DNA of 64,000 bases from Terriglobia bacterium (GTDB taxonomy: Bacteria; Acidobacteriota; Terriglobia; UBA7540), in assembly GCA_035712365.1 (NCBI GenBank), contig DASTAW010000020.1, positions 62,001 to 126,000 of the forward strand, given 5' to 3'. Both the position numbers and the translations under genes were made by a program. Under the pieces are notes generated by a model. It was not told the DNA's origin, did not search any database, and saw only the letters and a program-made list of their open reading frames with translations. Every line of letters starts with the position of its first letter. The first letter of the stretch is position 1. Of the stretch, positions 42,864-51,867 are shown piece by piece.

Positions 42864-43197
42864 GATTGGCAAAGCATAGCATTGCCAACCGTGGGACTCA
42901 AGCTGGCGATTTCGGATCCCACACGGGTTTGACCGTCATCTGATCACCCGCCTTGAACGGAAGAATCGATCGTCCTCAATGGAGAACCAGAGAAGACTAG
43001 TGCCGTGCGTCTGAAAAGGATTTACAACGTGAAGACGTGACACGGGCGTCCGGCCCGTGTCGGACCACGGCCAAGATGGCCGTGCCACGGGGGAGATTGT
43101 GAAGGGTAAGGCGACGCACGACGCGAGGGGTGCAAGGCTGCGCGGCGGACGCAGCCCGTACCCGTTAGGGAGCCCCATGAGTCATGCGGCGATTTGT
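42864..43197. other. Intergenic region with tandem hairpins
   Basis: No supported gene. It contains two perfect hairpins at 43039-43084 and GC-rich flanks. It separates two minus-strand genes, and the hairpins may end the transcript of the 43198-43701 gene. Confidence 0.5.
43039..43084. repeat. Tandem-hairpin repeat
   Basis: GACACGGGC/GCCCGTGTC (43039-43047/43053-43061, 5-base loop), immediately followed by CACGGCC/GGCCGTG (43066-43072/43078-43084, 5-base loop). The layout of two adjacent short-loop stems matches the element at 28866 although the bases differ. Confidence 0.5.
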
Positions 43198-43701
43198 TCA
43201 GCGGGCCGCAGGGCCGCCCTCCATCACCTTCTTCGCTTGAAGTGACTTGGCCCACTCGCCCGCCACCTGCCGGGTGGCCACGTTCAGCCGGTTCCACACG
43301 TTGGTGACGGCAATCCACAGGACCAGGGTCGCCAGTTCTGATTCATTATAGAAACGCGCGGCCTCGTTCCAGATGTCATCCGGTACAGGGTCTGGCCGGT
43401 CGCTCAAGCGAGTGACGGCTTCGGTGAGCGCCAGGGCGGCGCGCTCGGCATCGCTGAACCAGGGAGCCTCGCGCCAGGCCGCCACGGCGAACAGGCGCTC
43501 ATTTGAATCGCCCGCCTTGTTAAAGCGCAGCGAGAGATCAACACAGACGCTGCATCCGTTAATCTGGCTGGCGCGCAGGTGGACCAGAGCGAGCGTCTTG
43601 GGCGGAATGGTGCTCCGTTCCACTGCCTTCGCAAGGTCTTGCATGGCCTGCATGGCCTCCGGATTAAACATTACCGGGTTCTTTATCCGTGCTTGAATCA
43701 T
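43198..43701 (-). CDS. Carboxymuconolactone decarboxylase/AhpD-like protein
   Basis: 167 residues of the AhpD-like fold. The redox-type Cys-X2-Cys and following acidic residues sit in QINGCSVCVDLSLRF (residues ~48-62), and RLFAVAAWREAPWFSDAERA is a typical CMD/peroxidase-associated block. The family includes decarboxylases and alkylhydroperoxidase-like proteins; a redox function is more likely given the Cys pair. It is encoded divergently from an ECF41-like sigma factor, the standard partner arrangement of that group, and a matching promoter lies 48 bases upstream. GGAGG lies six bases before the ATG. Confidence 0.88.
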   Translation of the reverse strand: MIQARIKNPVMFNPEAMQAMQDLAKAVERSTIPPKTLALVHLRASQINGCSVCVDLSLRFNKAGDSNERLFAVAAWREAPWFSDAERAALALTEAVTRLSDRPDPVPDDIWNEAARFYNESELATLVLWIAVTNVWNRLNVATRQVAGEWAKSLQAKKVMEGGPAAR

Positions 43702-43713
43702 CTAATACCTCCA

Positions 43714-43740
43714 TGTCACAAAGTTTGGATTTTGTACGTC
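43714..43740 (+). promoter_or_regulatory. ECF41-type promoter for the sigma factor gene
   Basis: TGTCACA (43714-43720), 16-base spacer, CGTC (43737-43740): the motif reported for ECF41 sigma factors. It points toward the sigma gene starting at 43777 and implies autoregulation. Confidence 0.7.
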
Positions 43741-43748
43741 ACCACTAT

Positions 43749-43775
43749 GACGGACGAAAACGAGGAGATGTGACC
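43749..43775 (-). promoter_or_regulatory. ECF41-type promoter for the decarboxylase-like gene
   Basis: Read on the minus strand: GGTCACA (43775-43769), 16-base spacer, CGTC (43752-43749), one mismatch to the ECF41 -35 motif and the same spacer as the plus-strand site. It faces the plus-strand promoter, so the two transcripts would overlap at their 5' ends. Confidence 0.6.
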
Positions 43776-43776
43776 G

Positions 43777-44658
43777 GTGGATGAAGGCAATTGGCTGGCG
43801 GAACGATTTGAAGACAACCGCGGTCACCTGCGGGCGGTGGCCTACCGGATCCTGGGGTCGATGAATGAGGCGGACGACGCCGTTCAGGAAGCCTGGCTGC
43901 GACTCAGCCGGTCCGACGAGAGCAGTATAGAAAACCTTGGCGGCTGGCTGACCACGGTGGTGGCGCGCGTCTGTCTGGACATGCTGCGCTCGCGCAATTC
44001 GCGGAGGGAAGAACCCATCGCTGGGCCGGCGAACATACCGGTCGCGAGCAGTGGGCCGGGGAGCGATCCCGAACAGGAGGCGCTGCTGGCTGACTCGGTT
44101 GGACTCGCATTGCTGGTTGTCCTCGGCCGGCTGACGCCCGCCGAGCGCGTTGCGTTCGTTCTGCACGACATGTTTGCAGTTCCTTTTGAGGAAATCGCCC
44201 CGATCATTGCACGCACGCCCGTGGCAGCAAGGCAGCTCGCCAGCCGCGCGCGGCGTCGCGTGCAGGGCGCTTCCGCGGTCCCATCCAATCTTATCGAGCA
44301 GCGGGCAGTGGCCAGTGCTTTCCTCTCGGCTTTGCGCGCCGGCGACATCGAAGGACTTGTCGCCGTGCTTGATCCCGAGGTCGTTGTGCATCTGGACGAA
44401 GCCTCTGCGCGCGCGGGAGGTCCCAGAGAAATCCGCGGCGCCCGAAACTGGGCCAGCGGAGCGGTCGCGTTCGCCGCTGTGGCCAAATCTGTGCAGCCGG
44501 CTTTGGTGAACGGATCGGTGGGGCTTGTGTGGGCCCCGCGGGGACGTCTGATGCGAGTGGTCACCTTTGCGCTCAAGCGCGGCAAAATCGCCCAAGTGGA
44601 AATTATCGCCGATCCAGCGCGCCTGCTCGAACTCGACCTGGCCGTCCTCAATCCCTGA
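43777..44658 (+). CDS. ECF41/SigJ-like RNA polymerase sigma factor
   Basis: 293 residues. Sigma region 2 (LRAVAYRILGSMNEADDAVQEAWLRL) and region 4 (LTPAERVAFVLHDMFAVPFEEIAPII) are followed by a ~115-residue SnoaL-like C-terminal domain (from ~175), which in this group regulates activity in place of an anti-sigma factor. The DGGGK-type motif usual for ECF41 C-termini is not present; ARAGGPREIRGA stands there, so control may differ. GTG 43777 has GGAGAT about eight bases ahead. It should drive its own gene and the divergent CMD gene through the two promoters between them. Confidence 0.87.
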   Translation: MDEGNWLAERFEDNRGHLRAVAYRILGSMNEADDAVQEAWLRLSRSDESSIENLGGWLTTVVARVCLDMLRSRNSRREEPIAGPANIPVASSGPGSDPEQEALLADSVGLALLVVLGRLTPAERVAFVLHDMFAVPFEEIAPIIARTPVAARQLASRARRRVQGASAVPSNLIEQRAVASAFLSALRAGDIEGLVAVLDPEVVVHLDEASARAGGPREIRGARNWASGAVAFAAVAKSVQPALVNGSVGLVWAPRGRLMRVVTFALKRGKIAQVEIIADPARLLELDLAVLNP

Positions 44659-44776
44659 CGGCACTCGGTATCGCCTGACGAACTCAAGGGTTGCGTTTTG
44701 CCTTTCCGTTGGTCGTGACGTTGCAGGATCTGAAAGATTCGTTTTCCTCTGGATTGCAGCTCCCGGATGGGCGCCC

Positions 44777-45265
44777 TTACGTCTGAGACGGAGACGGAGC
44801 GGGCGTAAGGCCGTGGCGGAGCATGATCTCAATCATCTTCGCTCTGTCCGGGGGCCCACCTGCGGCCGCGTTGATGACCTCGGCGGACTCGCGGAAAAAC
44901 TCCGGGCCGATGGCCGCCGGGGTGATCACGCAGAGGGCCTTCACGTCGAGGGCTCCGTGATTGTCAAAACGGTGGACAGCGCCGCGGGGAATGCAGAGCG
45001 CCTGCCCCGGTCCCACGTCAATCGGCTTTCCGTCGACGGTCCAGGTGAGCATTCCCTCAATCCCGTAAATTGTTTCTTCGTAATGGTCATGGCTGTGCGC
45101 AGGCGCAGCCAGTCGCTGCGCTGCCGGGACAAAGAACTCGAATGCCGCGACGCTGCCGCTTGAATTCCGCGCCGTGACCAGGAAGCGTACCACGAGCGGT
45201 CCCAGGCGGATCGTCTCGTCGGCGGGACTGGTCCTGACGTTCACGCTGGTGCTCTGTTGCCACAT
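44777..45265 (-). CDS. Cupin-domain protein (quercetin-dioxygenase-like)
   Basis: 162 residues with a single cupin barrel: metal ligands in HSHDHYEETIYGIEG (two His and Glu, residues ~58-72) and a second motif VGPGQALCIPRGAVHRFDN with its His. The metal-binding set is complete, so an enzymatic or sugar-binding role is possible, but the family is too broad to name a substrate. GGAGACC precedes the ATG at 45265. It is divergent from the glycosidase-like gene at 45491 across a 225-base gap with no other recognised gene. Confidence 0.78.
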   Translation of the reverse strand: MWQQSTSVNVRTSPADETIRLGPLVVRFLVTARNSSGSVAAFEFFVPAAQRLAAPAHSHDHYEETIYGIEGMLTWTVDGKPIDVGPGQALCIPRGAVHRFDNHGALDVKALCVITPAAIGPEFFRESAEVINAAAGGPPDRAKMIEIMLRHGLTPAPSPSQT

Positions 45266-45490
45266 GTCGTGGTCTCCTTCACTTAAATATTCCAGGCCTC
45301 AAAAGTATCTTGTGACTCAATCTTGCAGGCACCATTCTACATCGTGGCGCTCTGATTCGTTCGAATGGTTTTCCGTGGGAAGCCTGTTCTGAGCCGGCGT
45401 TGTGCATTACTCCGCCCGGCCCACGGTTCTGTGTTATTTTGTAAGGCCAACAGCGGCGGGTTTGTGCCATCCAGGCGGAGGCCGGGTTCA

Positions 45491-47689
45491 ATGACCATTG
45501 ACAGGCGTGACTTTCTGCAGGCGCTGGCAAGCGGCGCGCTGATTTCAAGCAGCGTGGCCGGCGACTCGATCGCCGCCGCTCCGCCGTCCCAAACATCCGG
45601 CTGGTACGATCGGCCCATGCGATGGGCGCAGCTTGTCTTTGTTGAAGATGATCCTGGCAATTACGACCGCGAGTTCTGGCTCGACTACTTCCGGCGTATT
45701 CACGCGGATGCGGCGTGCCTGAGCGCCGGGGGATGTGTCGCTTTTTATCCAACCGAAATTCCGCTCCATTATCGCAGCAAGTGGCTGGCCGATCGAGATA
45801 CGTTTGGCGAAATCGTCAAGGGCTGCCGTGCTCTGGGTATGAACGTGATTGCGCGAACGGACGCTCACGCCTGCCATCAGGACATGTACGACGCCCATCC
45901 GGATTGGATCATGGTAAACGAGAAGGGCGAGAAGGTGCGTCACTGGTCTGACCGGGACTTCTGGGTGACCTGCGCTCTGGGTCCCTACAATTTCGAATTC
46001 ATGACTTCCGTGCACACGGAAATAATGAGGCTCTATCGCGTTGATGGGATCTTCACCAATCGATGGGCCGGCTCCGGGATGTGCTACTGCGCTCACTGCC
46101 AGGAAAACTTCATTGCGTTCGCCGGAATGGAACTGCCGCGAACGAATAATCCCCAGAATCCCGCGCGGCGGGAATACATTGTTTGGCGTCAGAAAAGGCT
46201 GTTCGAGTTGTGGCGTGTGTGGGATGCCGCCATTAAGAGCATCAACCCGGACGCCAGCTTTATCCCGAACGCGGGCGGCGGTGCGCTCAGCGGACTCAAT
46301 ATGAAAACCATTGGCGAAAGGGCGCCGACCTTGTTCGCTGACCGGCAAGGGCGGAGCGGGCTGATGCCGCCCTGGATTAACGGCAAGAACGCAAAGGAAT
46401 ATGGCGCCGCCCTCGGCCGCAAGTCGATTGTCGGCATTTTCAGCGTGGGTCTGGAAGACAAGTACCGCTGGAAGGACTCCGTCCAGAGTGGCAATGAGAT
46501 CCGGACGTGGGTAGTGGACGGCATGGCGCATAATTTCCGTCCGTGGTTTACAAAATTCAACGCCAAGCCGATTGACAGGCGATGGCTTCCGGTGGTGGAA
46601 GAACTTTATAACTGGCACCACCAGAATGAGCGATACCTTCGGAACGAGTCTTCGCTGGCGAGGGTCGCCATGGTTTACTCTCAGCAGACCGCGGCGTTTT
46701 ATGGAGGCGAGCAGGCGCGCGCCAAAGTCGAGGACCCGTCACTTGGTTTCTACCAGGCCCTGGTCGAAGCGCGCATTCCTTTCGAGATGGTCCACGATGA
46801 ACTGCTGGATGCCGGGCACCTGGCGGCTTTCCGCACGCTCGTTCTTCCGAACATTGCGGCGCTTTCAGAGAAACAGTGTGACCAGGTCCGGCAATTTGTA
46901 AACGGCGGCGGCAATCTGGTGGCCACCTGGGAAACGTCTCTCTATGACGAGTGGGGCGTGCGCAGGGATGATTTCGGCCTGGCATCGCTGTTCGGCACGT
47001 CGTTTGCGGGGCGCACCGAAGGGCCGATGCAAAATTCGTATCTGACGCTCGAGAAGGACCCGGCCACTGGCCATTTCCATCCCTTGCTCGCAGGGCTTGA
47101 AGACGCGACTCGAATCATCAACGGCGTCAACCGGGTGATTGTGAAGCCGGCGATCGCAGGTTCGTATGCCCCACTGATCGTGGTGCCGTCGTATCCGGAC
47201 CTTCCCATGGAAGAGGTTTTTCCACGGCCGGACGAAACGAAGGAGGCTGGCGTCTTTATTCGTGAATCCGGGCGTGGCCGCGTGGTGTATTTTCCCTGGG
47301 ATGTGGACCGCACCTTCTGGGAGGTTCTGAACCCAGACCACGGCAAGCTGCTTCGAAATGCGGTGCGCTGGGCCACCAATGAGGCGCTGCCGGTCACGGT
47401 CGAGGGGCCCGGCATAATTGACCTTTCCGTCTGGACACAGACGAACTCCATGACCGTCCATCTGGTGAACCTGACCAACCCCATGATGATGAAAGGACCG
47501 GTGCGGGAGATTATTCCAACCCCCCGCCAGCAGGTGCGTGTACGCATCCCCGGGGGCCGCCGGATCGCGAAGGTCCACTTGCTGGTTGCGAAAACAGATG
47601 CTGCTTACCGTCAGGATGGCGGCGATGTTCGGCTGGAGGTGCCGTCGGTTGGATTGCACGAAGTAATCGCGGTTGATTTTGAGGCGTAA
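45491..47689 (+). CDS. Tat-exported glycosidase-like protein with GH42-type trimerisation domain
   Basis: 732 residues. It starts with a twin-arginine signal (MTIDRRDFLQALASGALISS). The N-terminal half (~45-400) looks like a glycoside hydrolase TIM barrel (PMRWAQLVFVEDDPGNYDRE, then DGIFTNRWAGSGMCYCAHC), and the second half has a glutamine-amidotransferase-like domain (~420-630) and a beta-rich end. It is a clear paralog of the partial gene at 3-803. Position 45491 is chosen for the Tat signal and a GGAGG upstream. It heads a three-gene same-strand set (with the enolase-superfamily and GH16 genes) suited to breakdown of a plant or algal polysaccharide. The catalytic residues could not be assigned with confidence. 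Confidence 0.78.
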   Translation: MTIDRRDFLQALASGALISSSVAGDSIAAAPPSQTSGWYDRPMRWAQLVFVEDDPGNYDREFWLDYFRRIHADAACLSAGGCVAFYPTEIPLHYRSKWLADRDTFGEIVKGCRALGMNVIARTDAHACHQDMYDAHPDWIMVNEKGEKVRHWSDRDFWVTCALGPYNFEFMTSVHTEIMRLYRVDGIFTNRWAGSGMCYCAHCQENFIAFAGMELPRTNNPQNPARREYIVWRQKRLFELWRVWDAAIKSINPDASFIPNAGGGALSGLNMKTIGERAPTLFADRQGRSGLMPPWINGKNAKEYGAALGRKSIVGIFSVGLEDKYRWKDSVQSGNEIRTWVVDGMAHNFRPWFTKFNAKPIDRRWLPVVEELYNWHHQNERYLRNESSLARVAMVYSQQTAAFYGGEQARAKVEDPSLGFYQALVEARIPFEMVHDELLDAGHLAAFRTLVLPNIAALSEKQCDQVRQFVNGGGNLVATWETSLYDEWGVRRDDFGLASLFGTSFAGRTEGPMQNSYLTLEKDPATGHFHPLLAGLEDATRIINGVNRVIVKPAIAGSYAPLIVVPSYPDLPMEEVFPRPDETKEAGVFIRESGRGRVVYFPWDVDRTFWEVLNPDHGKLLRNAVRWATNEALPVTVEGPGIIDLSVWTQTNSMTVHLVNLTNPMMMKGPVREIIPTPRQQVRVRIPGGRRIAKVHLLVAKTDAAYRQDGGDVRLEVPSVGLHEVIAVDFEA

Positions 47690-47776
47690 TCTGCTTGACG
47701 CAAGGTCAGCTTCGGGGTGAAATGGCACGGTTCGACATTGCCGTGCGGTAAACCGCATGTGGATGAGGAGGCATAG

Positions 47777-48940
47777 ATGAACAGAAGAGACGTGCTGCGT
47801 TCGGCGGCGGCGCTGCCGGCGCTCGGGGTGGCATTATCTGCGGCGGCTGAACAGCGGAAAACACTGAAGATTACCGGGCTTGAGACGGATCTGTTGAAAC
47901 CTCCTCCCGGCCAGCCCGAATATGATGCGCTTCAAACGCTGAACGTGGACAAGGGCGCCGTGGTCCTCCGAATCCACACCGACGCGGGCATCACAGGCTG
48001 GGCCAACAGTTCATTCGGCAATCGTGGTGAAGGCGCGCGCGTGGTGCAGTCGATCCTCGAAAACGAAGTCAAACCCGTAATTATGGGAAAGGACCCGGCG
48101 TTTCCGCGGGGAATCCGCGCTGAACTGTGGAACGCCATGAACTACCAGGGCGTCACCGGCGTGGCGCAGTTTGCGCTGGCGGCTACCGACATTGCGCTAT
48201 GGGATATTCTGGGCAAAAATGCGGGCCTGCCCGTCTGTAAAATGCTGGGCGCCTATCGTGACCGGATTCCAGTCTACTCGATGTGCGGCTGGTACTACGA
48301 CAACGATGAAGACCTTTCGCACTTCAAGCGGCAAGTTTCGGCGGCCATGGAACAGGGCTACAAAGCGGTGAAGATCAAGGTCGGGAAGTACACGCTGGCT
48401 GACGATGTCCGGCGAATCCGCATGGCGCTGGACACGATCGGGAAGGGCAAACGGTTGATGGTGGACGCCAACCAGGTGTTCGACCGCTCTGAAGCCTTGT
48501 TGAGAGGCAAGGTGTACCAGGAAATGGGTTGTTTCTGGCTGGAAGAGCCGCTCCCGCCGGAAGACATGGAAGGCTTCGCCATCGTGGCCCAGGCGCTCGA
48601 CATGCGGATCGCCACGGGAGAGAATTTGAACACCAAGTATGCTTTCGCCGATCTCATTGCAAGACGTGGCGCGGACATTGTGCAGCCCGACGATCGCCGG
48701 GCCGGCGGCGTGTGCGAGTGGATGGAAATTGCCGCTATCGCTGACGGTTACCACGTGGAGGTGGCCAGCCACGGTGGCGGGCAAACCAACCTGAACATGC
48801 TCCTGGCCATGCCCAACGCCATCTATATGGAATCCGGCGGGCCGCAGAAGATGATCGACGGCGAGGTGCTGGGGCCCGAGGCCCCGGGCATGAGCAGCGA
48901 AGTGAGCGCCGAGGAAATTCGGAAGTATAAAGTTTCTTGA
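47777..48940 (+). CDS. Mandelate racemase/muconate-lactonising family sugar dehydratase
   Basis: 387 residues with a Tat-type N-terminus (MNRRDVLRSAAALPALGVAL). The enolase-superfamily active site is visible: Lys199-X-Lys201 (AVKIKVG), metal ligands Asp230 (VDAN), Glu256 (WLEEP) and Glu282 (TGEN), and catalytic His332 (ASHGG). This pattern fits acid-sugar dehydratases such as galactonate or related dehydratases. A Tat signal on such an enzyme is unusual, as most are cytoplasmic. An RBS-like GAGGAGG lies shortly before the ATG. It follows the glycosidase-like gene by 87 bases. Substrate not determined. Confidence 0.85.
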   Translation: MNRRDVLRSAAALPALGVALSAAAEQRKTLKITGLETDLLKPPPGQPEYDALQTLNVDKGAVVLRIHTDAGITGWANSSFGNRGEGARVVQSILENEVKPVIMGKDPAFPRGIRAELWNAMNYQGVTGVAQFALAATDIALWDILGKNAGLPVCKMLGAYRDRIPVYSMCGWYYDNDEDLSHFKRQVSAAMEQGYKAVKIKVGKYTLADDVRRIRMALDTIGKGKRLMVDANQVFDRSEALLRGKVYQEMGCFWLEEPLPPEDMEGFAIVAQALDMRIATGENLNTKYAFADLIARRGADIVQPDDRRAGGVCEWMEIAAIADGYHVEVASHGGGQTNLNMLLAMPNAIYMESGGPQKMIDGEVLGPEAPGMSSEVSAEEIRKYKVS

Positions 48941-49011
48941 TCCCGCTATGATGGCTCTATTACGAGTCTAGCGCAGCCCGGCAGACTCTACAGGCTCGAG
49001 GAGGTACTTGG

Positions 49012-49878
49012 ATGATCACCCGCCGCAGCATACTGAAAGGGGCAATGGCTGCCGCAGGAGTTGCATCCACACGGAAGCTGCTTGCGAGCTCTGCCGAAAT
49101 TTCGGACGCGCCGCCGGCGGGCTATCGGCTGGTCTGGCAGGATGAATTTAATGCGAACGGGCGGCCTGACCACGCCAACTGGACTTGCGAACACGGCTTC
49201 GTGCGCAACGAGGAGTTCCAGTGGTATCAGCCGGAGAACGCGTTCTGCGCGGACGGGAAATTGATCATCGAATCCCGGCGGGAGAAAAAAGCAAACCCAG
49301 ATTATCACCAGGGCAGCAGCGACTGGCGCAGAAATCGGCGCGCCGCGGATTACACTTCGGCAAGTCTCACCACGCGCGGCATCCATAGCTGGAAGTACGG
49401 TTACTTCACCCTGCGCGGCCGGATTGATACGCGCCCGGGCATCTGGCCCGCGTGGTGGACGCTGGGGGTTTCCAGGCGCTGGCCTGCCTGCGGCGAAATT
49501 GACATCATGGAATATTACGCCGGACACGTGAACGCCAACGTTGCCTGGGAAGGAGCCGATGGTAAGGCAACCTGGGCCAGCATTTTTAAGCCGATCGCCG
49601 ACTTTCACGATCAGAGTTGGTCTGACAAGTTCCACCTCTGGGCGATGGAATGGACCCGCGAGTTTATTCATCTGTACCTCGATGGAGCGCTGTTAAATTC
49701 GGTGAACCTTCGCCGCACCCGCAACGCGCGCGGGAACGGCTTCAATCCTTTTCACCAGCCCGTCTATATGATCCTGAATCAGGCCATCGGGGGCGAGAGC
49801 GGCGGCAATCCGGAACAAACGCGGTTTCCGTCTCGATTTGAAGTGGACTACGTGCGTGCGTATCAGCGGCCAGAGTAA
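49012..49878 (+). CDS. Tat-exported GH16 beta-glucanase-like enzyme
   Basis: 288 residues. The Tat signal is MITRRSILKGAMAAAGVAS, and the GH16 signature GEIDIMEYY carries the catalytic Glu162, Asp164 and Glu167. Other family blocks are RLVWQDEFN (start of the jelly roll), IWPAWWTLG and FHLWAMEWTREFIHLYLDG. GH16 enzymes cleave beta-1,3 or beta-1,4 linkages in laminarin, lichenan, agarose and similar chains. AGGAGGT lies seven bases ahead of the ATG. It closes the three-gene exported carbohydrate group. Confidence 0.9.
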   Translation: MITRRSILKGAMAAAGVASTRKLLASSAEISDAPPAGYRLVWQDEFNANGRPDHANWTCEHGFVRNEEFQWYQPENAFCADGKLIIESRREKKANPDYHQGSSDWRRNRRAADYTSASLTTRGIHSWKYGYFTLRGRIDTRPGIWPAWWTLGVSRRWPACGEIDIMEYYAGHVNANVAWEGADGKATWASIFKPIADFHDQSWSDKFHLWAMEWTREFIHLYLDGALLNSVNLRRTRNARGNGFNPFHQPVYMILNQAIGGESGGNPEQTRFPSRFEVDYVRAYQRPE

Positions 49879-49980
49879 TCTTTCCGCTCCGTCAGCGACG
49901 CGCCTTTGCGGCCATGAGCAGGAACCTGCGGCAGGCTGTCGCCACCGAGAAACCCGGCCCTGACATTTCATAAAATCTGG

Positions 49981-50010
49981 TTTACAACATTTGAACGCAA
50001 CCGCTAAAAT
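49981..50010 (+). promoter_or_regulatory. Probable promoter of coaD
   Basis: TTTACA (49981-49986), 18-base spacer, TAAAAT (50005-50010), 47 bases ahead of the coaD ATG. Confidence 0.5.
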
Positions 50011-50056
50011 GCTCTATTAGTGCAGGGGCGCTGCTGCTGCACGCCTGCTTCGGAAC

Positions 50057-50557
50057 ATGTCAAACATTCTCGCGATTTATCCAGGGTCCTTCGACCCATT
50101 AACCAACGGCCACTTTGACCTGATCCAGCGAAGCAGCCGGATTTTTGACCATCTGATCGTCGCCCTGCTGACGAACGCGGAAAAGCAACCGCTCTTCAGC
50201 GTCGAGGAGCGGGTCGAGATGCTTGAGGAAGTGACGCGGGAAATGAAGAATGTGTCCGTGGACACCTTCAGCGGCCTGCTGGTTGAGTATGCCGTGAAGA
50301 AGAAAGCCCGTGCAATCGTTCGGGGCATCCGAGCTTTTTCCGACTACGAGTACGAAATTCAGATGGCCCTGACAAATCGAAAACTTCAGCCGAAGCTGGA
50401 AACGCTTTTCCTGATGCCGGCGGAAGAGTATGCCTACATCAGTTCGAGGCTGGTGAAGGAAATTTGCAGGCATGGCGGGTCCATGAAAGGTCTGGTTCCG
50501 CCATTGGTGGAAAAACGTTTGAGGAAGAAAGTCGTTTCAACGTTAGACGAGGTTTGA
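50057..50557 (+). CDS. coaD: Phosphopantetheine adenylyltransferase
   Basis: 166 residues, the usual size. The nucleotidyltransferase motif is PGSFDPLTNGHFDL (residues ~9-22, T/H-X-G-H), VRGIRAFSDYEYE is the substrate block and ISSRLVKEI is the second adenylate-binding motif. It makes dephospho-CoA from 4'-phosphopantetheine and ATP. It ends two bases before the aminotransferase gene, giving an operon of two core metabolic genes. Confidence 0.95.
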   Translation: MSNILAIYPGSFDPLTNGHFDLIQRSSRIFDHLIVALLTNAEKQPLFSVEERVEMLEEVTREMKNVSVDTFSGLLVEYAVKKKARAIVRGIRAFSDYEYEIQMALTNRKLQPKLETLFLMPAEEYAYISSRLVKEICRHGGSMKGLVPPLVEKRLRKKVVSTLDEV

Positions 50558-50559
50558 CC

Positions 50560-51732
50560 ATGCAACTTTCAGAACGTATTTCGCGCATTTCAGTTTCATC
50601 CACTTTGGCCGTTGTCCAGAAGGCCGCCCAGCTCCGGGCGAGCGGCGTGAGCCTGGTCGATTTCGGCGCAGGCGAGCCCGATTTTCCGACTCCTGACAAT
50701 ATCAAGAAGGCGGCCATTGAGGCCATTAATCAGAATTTCACGAAGTACACGCCTACCAGCGGCACCAAGGAATTGAAAGAAGCCATCATCGAGCGCCACG
50801 CCAAAGACTTTGGCTCCAACTACAAAGTGGAAGAATGTCTGGTGACCGTGGGCGGGAAGCAGGCCATCTTCGAGGCTGCCGCCGCCACCATCAACCACGG
50901 CGACGAAGTGATTCTGCCAGTGCCCTATTGGGTGTCGTACCTCGACATCGTCAACTACGCCGGGGGCAAAGTGGTGCCGCTCGAGACCCGCGAGGCAGAC
51001 GACTTCCAGGTGCGCGCCTCGAACGTTGAAAAACTGATTACGCCAAAAACGAGACTGATTATCGTGAATTCGCCAAACAACCCGACGGGCGCCGTGATTC
51101 CGGACGAGGAGATGGAGAAACTGCTGGCGCTGGCGAAGAGCCGTAACGTCCTCCTGATGTCAGATGAGTGCTATTGCCAGTTCCTTTATGACGGCCGGAA
51201 GCCCTTTTCACTAGGGCATTCGGGCGATCGCGACCATCTCATCATCACGGGATCGCTCTCGAAAACCTACGCGATGACGGGATGGCGCGTCGGCTTTGCT
51301 CTGGGCGCGAAAAACCTGATGAGCAACATGCTGAACCTGCAGAGCCATTCGACATCCAACACGACATCGATTTCGCAGAAGGCGGCTGTGGAAGCCCTGC
51401 GCGGGCCACAGGATTCCGTCCGTACGATGCTGGCCGAGTATCAGAGGCGCCGTGACAAGATTGTCGCCGGCCTGCGGGCGATTCCGGGTGTCACGTGCGC
51501 CAACCCCGCCGGCGCGTTTTACGTCTACCCGAACATAGGCGCTTACCTCAAGAAGAACGGTACCGCGGATTGCCAGGCGCTGGTGGACCGCCTGCTGGAA
51601 GAAGCGCACGTGGCAGTCGTGCCCGGGCCCGGCTTCGGTACTGACGAACACGTTCGGCTCTCCTATGCCACGTCCATGGAGAATATTGAAGAGGGACTCC
51701 AGCGGATGAAAAAGTTTTTCGGCGAAATGTGA
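50560..51732 (+). CDS. Aspartate aminotransferase (PLP class I)
   Basis: 390 residues of the aspartate aminotransferase I-gamma type. FGAGEPDFPTPDNIK is at the start, NSPNNPTGAVIP binds the cofactor and substrate, and the PLP Lys is in GSLSKTYAMTGWRVGF, with Arg in VRLSYATS near the end for the substrate carboxylate. It interconverts aspartate/2-oxoglutarate and oxaloacetate/glutamate. Some relatives also use prephenate. ATG 50560 is two bases after the coaD stop; the longer frame (50464) would overlap coaD. Confidence 0.9.
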   Translation: MQLSERISRISVSSTLAVVQKAAQLRASGVSLVDFGAGEPDFPTPDNIKKAAIEAINQNFTKYTPTSGTKELKEAIIERHAKDFGSNYKVEECLVTVGGKQAIFEAAAATINHGDEVILPVPYWVSYLDIVNYAGGKVVPLETREADDFQVRASNVEKLITPKTRLIIVNSPNNPTGAVIPDEEMEKLLALAKSRNVLLMSDECYCQFLYDGRKPFSLGHSGDRDHLIITGSLSKTYAMTGWRVGFALGAKNLMSNMLNLQSHSTSNTTSISQKAAVEALRGPQDSVRTMLAEYQRRRDKIVAGLRAIPGVTCANPAGAFYVYPNIGAYLKKNGTADCQALVDRLLEEAHVAVVPGPGFGTDEHVRLSYATSMENIEEGLQRMKKFFGEM

Positions 51733-51867
51733 GGCTGCGAAAGCCGGAGAGCTCCCTGCGGCAGCGCACGTTAGCGGGGGAACGGCGCTCGATGAAAAAG
51801 CCGGCCTTATGCAGAGACGGGCGTGGCTTCACCTCTCACGCACGTGGGGCGCTGCTGTCGCCCTGCG

